Of a DNA stretch of 15,473 nt, positions 7,517 through 12,525 are shown piece by piece. This DNA comes from Paracoccaceae bacterium (lineage in GTDB: Bacteria > Pseudomonadota > Alphaproteobacteria > Rhodobacterales > Rhodobacteraceae), in the NCBI GenBank assembly GCA_007120685.1, contig SKNG01000449.1, forward strand, positions 1 through 15,473, given 5' to 3'. A program made the translations under genes and the position numbers. The notes beneath the pieces are model-generated. The model was not told the origin of the DNA and did no database searches. It worked only from the letters and a program-made list of their open reading frames with translations. How positions within the stretch are numbered: position 1 is the stretch's first letter; each line of letters starts with the position of its first letter.

Positions 7517-9151
7517 TCAGCCCTCCTTGCCGATCGCCCGGCCCAGCGCCGCCGCCGCCGCCTCGTCCCAGCCGGCCCAGCGCGCGGCGACATGCTGGTC
7601 TGGCCGGATCAGATAGACCGCCCCTTTCGCCGCCCCCAGATAGCGCTCGCGCAGCATCTCGTTGCCCGCCGCCGAAAGCCGGATTACGCCGCACTCCAGC
7701 CCATGCGCCGCGAAACGCTCAGGCACCTCCGCATCGATCGCCAGGATCTGGAACCGCGCGCCGCGCGCATCGCCCAGCCGTTCCAGCAGATAGCTGCCGT
7801 CAAGCGGCACATCCGGACAGGGGCTGCCGGGGCGGGTGCGATCCGGTCCGCCCTTCAGCGCGTCCGGCGTGTTCAGCGGCGAGCCGTCATAGGTGCAGGG
7901 CACCGACAACCGGCCCGAGTTCACCAGCGGGCGGGCGAAATCATGCTTCGCGGCCAGCGCCAGTACCGCATCGCGGAAGATCTTGCTGACCTCGGATTTA
8001 GGGGTGATGAAATCGGTCGCGCGGGTGGAATTGCGGATATTCTCGTCCGCGCCATGGATCCGCTCGGCGTCATAGCTTTTCAGCAGCGGTTCGGCCGGCG
8101 CGGTTCCGTCCAGGATCAGTTTCAGCTTCCAGGCCAGGTTGTCGGTATCCTGCACCCCGCTGTTGGCCCCGCGCGCCCCGAAGGGCGAGACTTGATGCGC
8201 GGCGTCACCCGCAAAGATCACCCGGCCGCGGTGAAACTCGGTCATCCGCTTGCACTGGAAGGTGTAGATCGAGGACCAGACCAGATCGAATTCGACATCC
8301 TCGCCGATCATCTGCGCCACCCGGCGGCGGACGTTTTCCTCCTTCAGTTCCTCGGCCCTGTCCGCGCCCCAGCCGATCTGGAAATCGATCCGCCAGACGT
8401 CATCGGGCTGCTTGTGCAGAAGCTGCGAATCGCCGGAACCAGAGGGCGGATCGAACCAGAACCAGCGCTCGGTCGGAAAATCGGCCTTCATGCGCACATC
8501 GGCGATCAGGAAACTGTCCTTGAACACCTCGCCGGTGAAATCCATGCCCAGCATGGCGCGCACGGCGGAATTGGCCCCGTCGCAGGCGACCAGATACTCG
8601 GCCTCCACCTGATAGGGGCCATCGGGCGTCATCACCGTGACCAGCACGTGATCGCCCTTGTCCTCTACCGCATCGACCCGGTTCTTGCCGCGCACCTGGA
8701 GCGGCACGCCCCCGGCCTGCAATTCATGCACCCGGTTCAGGATATCCATCTCGAAATAGGGCTGCTGCAGATTGATGAAGGCGGGGAACTTGTGGCCTTC
8801 CTCGGGCAGCAGGTTGAATTCGTAGATCTGGTCGTCCTTGTGGAACACCTTGCCGATGTTCCAGACCACGCCCTTGTCCACCATCGGCGCCGCGCAGCCC
8901 AGCCGGTCGAGTATCTCCAGAGGCCGCTTGGCATAACAGACGGCGCGCGATCCCATGCCGATGCCCTCATGGTCATCGAGCACCAGCACACCCACCCCCT
9001 TCAGCCCCAGATCCAGCGCCAGCGCCATGCCGATCGGCCCGCCACCGACAATGACCACTGGGTGGCGCACCGGGGCGGGCAGGTCCTGATCCGGGGACTT
9101 TTCGTAAGGGTAGGTCTTGTAGGCGAGTGTGTAACGGTCCTGGAAGCTCAT
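7517..9151 (-). CDS. FAD-dependent aromatic-ring monooxygenase (PF01494-type)
   Basis: Class A flavoprotein monooxygenase of 544 aa, the family that hydroxylates phenolic or related rings with NAD(P)H and O2. Seen in order: a Rossmann FAD motif VVIVGGGPIG (residues 32-41), the family motif DGANSAVR (191-198), and the second FAD motif GDAAHQVSPFGARGANSG (from 315). The C-terminal part (about 400-544) has the thioredoxin-like character seen in phenol hydroxylase/MhpA-type enzymes, where it helps dimerisation. The residues that fix the substrate cannot be read from the sequence, so I give no gene symbol. The ATG at 9151 has a strong GGAGGAGGAG Shine-Dalgarno. It lies 12 bp after the MBL gene and 3 bp before the DUF2783 gene, in an operon divergent from a MarR regulator. 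This context suggests inducible breakdown of an aromatic compound (inference). Confidence 0.93.
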   Translation of the reverse strand: MSFQDRYTLAYKTYPYEKSPDQDLPAPVRHPVVIVGGGPIGMALALDLGLKGVGVLVLDDHEGIGMGSRAVCYAKRPLEILDRLGCAAPMVDKGVVWNIGKVFHKDDQIYEFNLLPEEGHKFPAFINLQQPYFEMDILNRVHELQAGGVPLQVRGKNRVDAVEDKGDHVLVTVMTPDGPYQVEAEYLVACDGANSAVRAMLGMDFTGEVFKDSFLIADVRMKADFPTERWFWFDPPSGSGDSQLLHKQPDDVWRIDFQIGWGADRAEELKEENVRRRVAQMIGEDVEFDLVWSSIYTFQCKRMTEFHRGRVIFAGDAAHQVSPFGARGANSGVQDTDNLAWKLKLILDGTAPAEPLLKSYDAERIHGADENIRNSTRATDFITPKSEVSKIFRDAVLALAAKHDFARPLVNSGRLSVPCTYDGSPLNTPDALKGGPDRTRPGSPCPDVPLDGSYLLERLGDARGARFQILAIDAEVPERFAAHGLECGVIRLSAAGNEMLRERYLGAAKGAVYLIRPDQHVAARWAGWDEAAAAALGRAIGKEG

Positions 9152-9163
9152 GGCTCCTCCTCC

Positions 9164-10114
9164 TCAGCCTTGCAGATCGGCCCACATCTGGCGGTCACGC
9201 TCGGCCGTCCAGACGCGGGGGGTGTCGATGCCGCGCGCCTCGTCATAGGCACGGGCGACGTTGAAGGGCAGGCAATGCTCGTAGATCGCGTAATCGGCGA
9301 ACTTGGGGTCGCAGGCGGCGCGCACGGCGTCCCAGGCTTCCTTCAGCGTGCCGCCACGGGCGACCACGCGCTTGACCGGCGCATAGGTCGAATCGACGAA
9401 ATCCCAGGTGTTGGCGATGGCCTTTTCCACCATCTCTTCGCCGACCAGCGCGTCGCCCCGGCCCGGCGCGATGGATTTGGGCTGGTACTCGGCGATTGCG
9501 GCCAGCGTGTCGCCCCAATCTGCAAAATGCCCGTCGCCGCAGTAGCAGGCGGAATGGTATTCGACGATGTCGCCGGTGAACATCACCTCGCTGTCGGGCA
9601 CCCAGACCACGGCGTCGCCGGCCGTATGGGCGCGGCCCAGATGCATGATATCCACCCGGCGGTTGCCAAGATACACCGTCATGCGGTCGGAGAAGGTGGT
9701 GGTGGGCCAGGTCAGGCCGGGGATTTCCTCATGCCCCTGAAAGAGGCGCGGGAAACGGCCGAACTCGCTGTCCCAGTCTTCCTGCCCGCGTTCGGCGACC
9801 ATGGCGCGGGCGGTGTCGGACATGATGATCTGCCCCGCGCCATAGGCCGAGGCGCCGAGCACGCGCACGGCGTGGTAATGGGTCAGCACCAGATGGCTGA
9901 TCGGCTTGTCGGTGACTTCGCGGATGCACTCGACCACCTTGCGCGCCAGGCGCGGCGTGGCCTGGGCTTCGATCACCATGACCGATTCGTCGCCGATGAT
10001 GACGCCGGAATTGGGGTCGCCCTCGGCGGTGAAGGCATAAAGCCCCTCGCCGATTTCGGTAAAGGAGGTCTGCTTTTCCTCCATATCGCTGGCCGAGGCG
10101 AAGCTTTTCGACAT
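9164..10114 (-). CDS. MBL-fold (metallo-beta-lactamase) hydrolase with altered metal motif
   Basis: Protein of 316 aa with metallo-beta-lactamase-fold features: GLYAFTAEGDPNSGVIIGDESVMVIEAQAT near the N-terminus, LTHYHAVRVLGAS (77-89), HLGRAHTAGDAVVWVP (158-173), MFTGDIVEYH (178-187) and APGRGD (216-221). The canonical HxHxDH motif reads H79-Y-H81-A-V83-R84, so the second-site Asp and His are replaced by Val and Arg. The usual PGHG histidine is Arg219. His163 and Asp182 remain. It is therefore a single-metal, unusual-metal or non-metal member. The start is ATG 10114, with GGAGG six bases upstream; nine more in-frame codons to 10141 look non-coding. First gene of the MBL - monooxygenase - DUF2783 operon. 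A likely job is opening a ring or ester made by the monooxygenase, but this is inference. Confidence 0.9.
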   Translation of the reverse strand: MSKSFASASDMEEKQTSFTEIGEGLYAFTAEGDPNSGVIIGDESVMVIEAQATPRLARKVVECIREVTDKPISHLVLTHYHAVRVLGASAYGAGQIIMSDTARAMVAERGQEDWDSEFGRFPRLFQGHEEIPGLTWPTTTFSDRMTVYLGNRRVDIMHLGRAHTAGDAVVWVPDSEVMFTGDIVEYHSACYCGDGHFADWGDTLAAIAEYQPKSIAPGRGDALVGEEMVEKAIANTWDFVDSTYAPVKRVVARGGTLKEAWDAVRAACDPKFADYAIYEHCLPFNVARAYDEARGIDTPRVWTAERDRQMWADLQG

Positions 10115-10213
10115 GGTGTCCTCCGGTCTGGTGGCGGGCAAAGGCGGCTGCCGGCCAAAGATGGTTTTGCGAATCGATTTTGCGCAGGCTAGTAGTTGAA
10201 AATGTAACCATCA
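10115..10213. promoter_or_regulatory. divergent control region between the MBL operon and the MarR gene
   Basis: 99 bp, AT-richer than its surroundings in its right half. On the plus strand a possible marR promoter is TTTGCG (10166-10171), 17 bp, CTAGTA (10189-10194). It contains an 8-bp palindrome AATCGATT (10172-10179), a direct repeat TTTTGCG (10165-10171 and 10178-10184), and an imperfect inverted repeat TAGTTG-N6-TAACCA (10193-10210) of the size MarR dimers bind. Any of these could be the operator; none can be proven here. No clear -35/-10 pair was found for the leftward operon. Confidence 0.45.
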
Positions 10214-10699
10214 ATGGGGAAGGTCAGGGCGTTGTTTCTGCAATCCTATTTGCCCTATCGGTTGAATCTTCTGGCCGAGATGACTTCGGAGGGGACGCGC
10301 GAGATCTATCGTCGGCGGCACGGGTTGACGCGGCCGGAATGGCGGGTGCTGGTCAATCTGGCCGAGGCGCCGTCGCTGACGGCGAGCGCGCTCTGCGCGC
10401 TTGTGCCGGCGCACAAGACCAAGGTCAGCCGGGCGCTGGTGGCGCTGGAGAAGCGCGGCTGGGTGCGGCGCGAGGTCGATGCGCGGGACCGACGGGTCAG
10501 CCATGCGGCGCTGACGCTGAAGGGGCGGCGGGCCTTTGCGCGCATCCGGCCCGAGATGGAGGCCGCGACCGAGGCGCTGCTGGCGCCGCTCAGTGCCGAG
10601 GACCGGCGGCGGGTGGACGAGGGGCTGGCGGTGCTGGAGCGGCTGTTCGGGGTGGGCGGGGGCGAGGGGGTGGCTCCCGCGCCGGGGCCGCGGGCCTGA
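10214..10699 (+). CDS. MarR-family transcriptional regulator
   Basis: Winged-helix DNA-binding protein of 161 aa. The HTH lies at about residues 38-84 (LTRPEWRVLVNLAEAPSLTASALCALV, recognition helix AHKTKVSRALVALEKRGW) and the wing has DARDRR (89-94), a hallmark of MarR proteins. N- and C-terminal helices would form the dimer interface. It is divergent from the MBL/monooxygenase/DUF2783 operon, so it most likely represses that operon and itself until a phenolic or related ligand binds (inference from family and layout). The ATG at 10214 has no Shine-Dalgarno. A TTG at 10232 preceded by GGGGAAGG (10216-10223) is a credible alternative start, giving 155 aa. The C-terminus is low-complexity (GGGEGVAPAPGPRA). 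Confidence 0.93.
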   Translation: MGKVRALFLQSYLPYRLNLLAEMTSEGTREIYRRRHGLTRPEWRVLVNLAEAPSLTASALCALVPAHKTKVSRALVALEKRGWVRREVDARDRRVSHAALTLKGRRAFARIRPEMEAATEALLAPLSAEDRRRVDEGLAVLERLFGVGGGEGVAPAPGPRA

Positions 10700-10725
10700 C
10701 GGCCCTTGCCCGGGCTTGGGCCGGG

Positions 10726-10798
10726 CCGCGCTGCGCGCGGTAGGAAGGCGGTGCCGCGCTGCGCGCGGCAAGAGATGCATGGATCGCGCTGCGCGCGG
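10726..10798 (+). repeat. three spaced copies of CGCGCTGCGCGCGG
   Basis: Exact 14-mer at 10727-10740, 10755-10768 and 10785-10798, with starts 28 and 30 bp apart. The first two copies extend to a perfect hairpin CCGCGC-TGC-GCGCGG. They lie just after the marR stop and directly before the hairpin of repeat copy 2, and look like stacked units of the same kind as the GCCGC-GCA-GCGGC hairpin in copy 1. The spacers are not alike, so this is not a tandem duplication of one long unit. Confidence 0.75.
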
Positions 10799-10800
10799 TT

Positions 10801-10877
10801 AGAGGGGCCTTGCCCCTCTGCCCCTGACCGGTGGTCCGGGGCATTCACCCCCGGAGTATTTCGGGGCAAAATGAGGG
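10801..10877 (+). repeat. intergenic modular hairpin repeat, copy 2
   Basis: Begins with a perfect 8-bp hairpin AGAGGGGC-CTT-GCCCCTCT (10801-10819), passes GGGGCATTCACCCC (10838-10851), and ends in a TCACCCCCGGAGTATTT block running into GGGGCAAAATGAGGG. It fills the convergent gap between marR and the DsrE-like gene, and the hairpin may help end transcripts there. Copy 3 shares the 12-mer CTTGCCCCTCTG and the 14-mer GGGGCATTCACCCC exactly. Confidence 0.65.
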
Positions 10878-10885
10878 GGCGCGGG

Positions 10886-11335
10886 TCAGAAGGACCAGAT
10901 GCGGCTGTCTTCGCCCAGCATCGCGGCGGCCATGGCAGGGGGTTGGGCGACGCCCACGCCGTCGATCAGCGCAGTGGCATCGGCACCGAGGCCGGGCAGG
11001 TAGATCGCGCAGACCTCAACCGTGACGCCGCGCCCGATCAGCATCTGCAGCATGCCCTGCGGGCTCATGTCGCGCGGGGGCTGGGCGGTGGTGGCGCTTT
11101 CCGGCGCATCGGTCAGGGCGATGTCACCCCCGGGGCCGCAGAGCAGCATGTGAACGCTTTCGCCCTGTTCGACCGCCTGGGTGGTCAGCACCATCGCCAT
11201 CAGCTGGGCTTGCGGGTTCTCGGCCGTCACCACGGTAATCAGCGAAGGCGTATCGGCCAGCGCCGCAGTGCCCAGCGTGGCGGCGAATCCGGCAGCAAGG
11301 GTGGTCGCGGCTGGGCGGGTTCTGGTTTTGGGCAT
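10886..11335 (-). CDS. exported DsrE-like family protein
   Basis: Protein of 149 aa from ATG 11335, which has AAGGA 8 nt upstream; a further 17 in-frame codons to 11386 look non-coding. Residues 1-27 are a signal peptide (cleavage after ALA, before DTPSL). The mature part resembles the DsrE/DsrF-like fold: SLITVVTAENPQAQLMAMVLTTQAVEQGESVHMLLCGPGGDIAL (31-74) followed by SPQGMLQMLIGRGVTVEVCAIYLPG (91-115). The two cysteines, 66 and 109, sit at the ends of predicted beta strands, as in related sulfur-handling proteins, but a persulfide role is not shown. It is a single gene, convergent with marR. Function unknown; the family call is by recognition of the pattern only. Confidence 0.8.
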   Translation of the reverse strand: MPKTRTRPAATTLAAGFAATLGTAALADTPSLITVVTAENPQAQLMAMVLTTQAVEQGESVHMLLCGPGGDIALTDAPESATTAQPPRDMSPQGMLQMLIGRGVTVEVCAIYLPGLGADATALIDGVGVAQPPAMAAAMLGEDSRIWSF

Positions 11336-11400
11336 CAGAGAGATCCTTTCATCGGTTTGCCTGATGCGTAGCCACGTGCCGCGCATCAGGCACCGACGAA

Positions 11401-11429
11401 CCTATAGATACATTCCAGAACATAAATAA
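11401..11429 (-). promoter_or_regulatory. possible promoter of the DsrE-like gene
   Basis: Minus strand: TTATTT (11424-11429), 17-bp spacer, TATAGG (11401-11406), in the most AT-rich intergenic patch of the window. It would start transcription near 11394 and give a leader of about 60 nt. Both boxes are imperfect. Confidence 0.3.
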
Positions 11430-11495
11430 GACGATATGACGCAGGTGCAGCCGCCTCTCATACCCAGTCGGTGTGGTGGGCCGGGGATCTCTGAG

Positions 11496-11567
11496 CTTGC
11501 CCCTCTGTCTCTTTCTCTGTCTTGCGGTCAGGGGCATTCACCCCTGCGTACTTCTGGCAAGATGAAG
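11496..11567 (+). repeat. intergenic modular hairpin repeat, copy 3 (degenerate)
   Basis: Shares CTTGCCCCTCTG (11496-11507) and GGGGCATTCACCCC (11531-11544) exactly with copy 2, then continues TGCGTACTTCTGGCAAGATGAAG in place of the copy 2 block. The left arm of the hairpin is lost. Unlike the other two copies it lies in a divergent, not convergent, gap. Confidence 0.6.
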
Positions 11568-11660
11568 CGGCGGGCGCGCCGGGGGGCTTGCCGCGTGCTG
11601 AGGGCGCGGGCATGTTGCTTTCACGAAAAGCGGGTGAGGTAGCAGACGGGAACAAGGCGG

Positions 11661-12431
11661 GTGCAGCGGCCAGAGGTTTCGGTTCTGAAGCTATCCCTGC
11701 GCCACGGGATGGCCGTGCCCGTGGTGCTGGTGATCGTGGCGCTGGTGTTTTTCGTCATCGCCCGGTCCATGGCAGTCGAGGCGCGGCTCCTGGCGGCCGA
11801 GGGGGTTGATACCGTTGCCGTGGTCGAGGATCGCACGCGCCGCTTCTGGCGCGATACCGAGGGGCGGGACCGGTTCACCCATTACCTGACCTTTGCCTTC
11901 ACGCTGCCGGATGGGCAGCGGCACCAGGACCGCCGGCAGGTCAGCCAGGCGTTGCACGACCGGGTGGCGGTCGGCGACCGCATCGAAATCCGCTATGCGC
12001 GCTCTCGCCCAGACATCAACCGGCTGGAGGGCCAGGATACGACGGTGACGCGGGTGGCGATGAACCTGGGCTCCAGCCTGCTGCTGATGGTAGCGGGGCT
12101 GATGGCCTGGCTCAACACCGGCCGGTTGCGCGCCATGCTGCGCGCCGCGCGCCGCGGGCCGGCCGGTCAGGCGCGGGTGATGGGTCAGACGGTGCTGCAA
12201 AGGCGATACGGCCGGTTGCTGAAGGCGCCCCTGACCCGGTTGGACTGGCGCGACGATGCCCATAACCGCAGCGGGCGCACGCCGCCGGTCGACCAGACGC
12301 TGGCCGCGGCCTTTCCGCCCGGTGCCCGGCTCACCGTCTGGCATGACCCCGAAAGCGACCATGGTTTCTGGGAAGAAGAACTGGTGCCCGGCTCGGCGCT
12401 GCGCAATCGCCCGGACGGGGCGGCAGGCTGA
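11661..12431 (+). CDS. DUF3592-like two-TM membrane protein
   Basis: Protein of 256 aa starting at GTG 11661, with AAGG close upstream; an alternative ATG lies at residue 17 (11709). One hydrophobic segment at about 18-37 (AVPVVLVIVALVFFVIARSM) and another at about 136-151 (LGSSLLLMVAGLMAWL) flank a soluble domain of about 95 residues. That domain has the DUF3592 pattern: a TVAVVEDR strand, THYLTFAFTLPDGQRHQDRRQVS, and VGDRIEIRYARSRPDINRLEG. The C-terminal tail (about 160-256) is Arg-rich and probably cytoplasmic. Function is unknown; no catalytic motif is visible. Followed after 94 bp by valS, which has its own predicted promoter. Confidence 0.8.
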   Translation: MQRPEVSVLKLSLRHGMAVPVVLVIVALVFFVIARSMAVEARLLAAEGVDTVAVVEDRTRRFWRDTEGRDRFTHYLTFAFTLPDGQRHQDRRQVSQALHDRVAVGDRIEIRYARSRPDINRLEGQDTTVTRVAMNLGSSLLLMVAGLMAWLNTGRLRAMLRAARRGPAGQARVMGQTVLQRRYGRLLKAPLTRLDWRDDAHNRSGRTPPVDQTLAAAFPPGARLTVWHDPESDHGFWEEELVPGSALRNRPDGAAG

Positions 12432-12452
12432 AACAGTCCCGGCCCGCCGCCC

Positions 12453-12481
12453 CTTTCCCTTGGCCGGGCTGCGCGCTAAGA
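12453..12481 (+). promoter_or_regulatory. predicted promoter of valS
   Basis: CTTTCC (12453-12458), 17-bp spacer, CTAAGA (12476-12481); start expected near 12488, giving a leader of about 38 nt with GGGGGG 7 nt before the ATG. The 14-mer CGCCGCCCCTTTCC (12445-12458) is identical to that before rimO. A perfect inverted repeat CCCGGCC (12438-12444) / GGCCGGG (12462-12468) brackets the -35 box and might serve as a weak terminator of the upstream gene or as a protein site. Confidence 0.5.
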
Positions 12482-12525
12482 CCCCCGAAACGCCGCGCGA
12501 TCCGATAGCAACGGGGGGCCGCCCG

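Larger units (their letters stand above)
11336..11660. other. intergenic region between the DsrE-like and DUF3592-like genes
   Basis: 325 bp between divergent genes. The left third (about 11399-11440) is AT-rich and holds a possible promoter for the DsrE-like gene. The middle carries repeat copy 3. The right part (11570-11660) is GC-rich, with a short GCTTT-CACGA-AAAGC inverted repeat near 11621 and AAGG just before the GTG at 11661. No convincing coding sequence or RNA gene was seen in it, and no clear promoter for the rightward gene. Confidence 0.6.

Noticed and set aside
7058..10192. Very long open frame (over 1000 codons) on the plus strand
   Set aside because: It lies antisense to the MBL, monooxygenase and DUF2783 genes, whose motifs, start sites and ribosome binding sites are clear. 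High GC removes stops from the opposite strand.
10726..10798. Possible CRISPR array from three spaced repeats
   Set aside because: The repeat is only 14 bp, there are just three units with spacers of 14-16 bp, and no cas genes are present.
11436..11642. Small open frame in the gap before the DUF3592-like gene
   Set aside because: It runs through repeat copy 3, has no ribosome binding site, and encodes low-complexity Arg/Cys-rich sequence.
12455..12475. Possible sigma-54 site TTGGCC...TGCGCG before valS
   Set aside because: The GG-N10-GC spacing is not met, and a housekeeping -35/-10 pair explains the region better.
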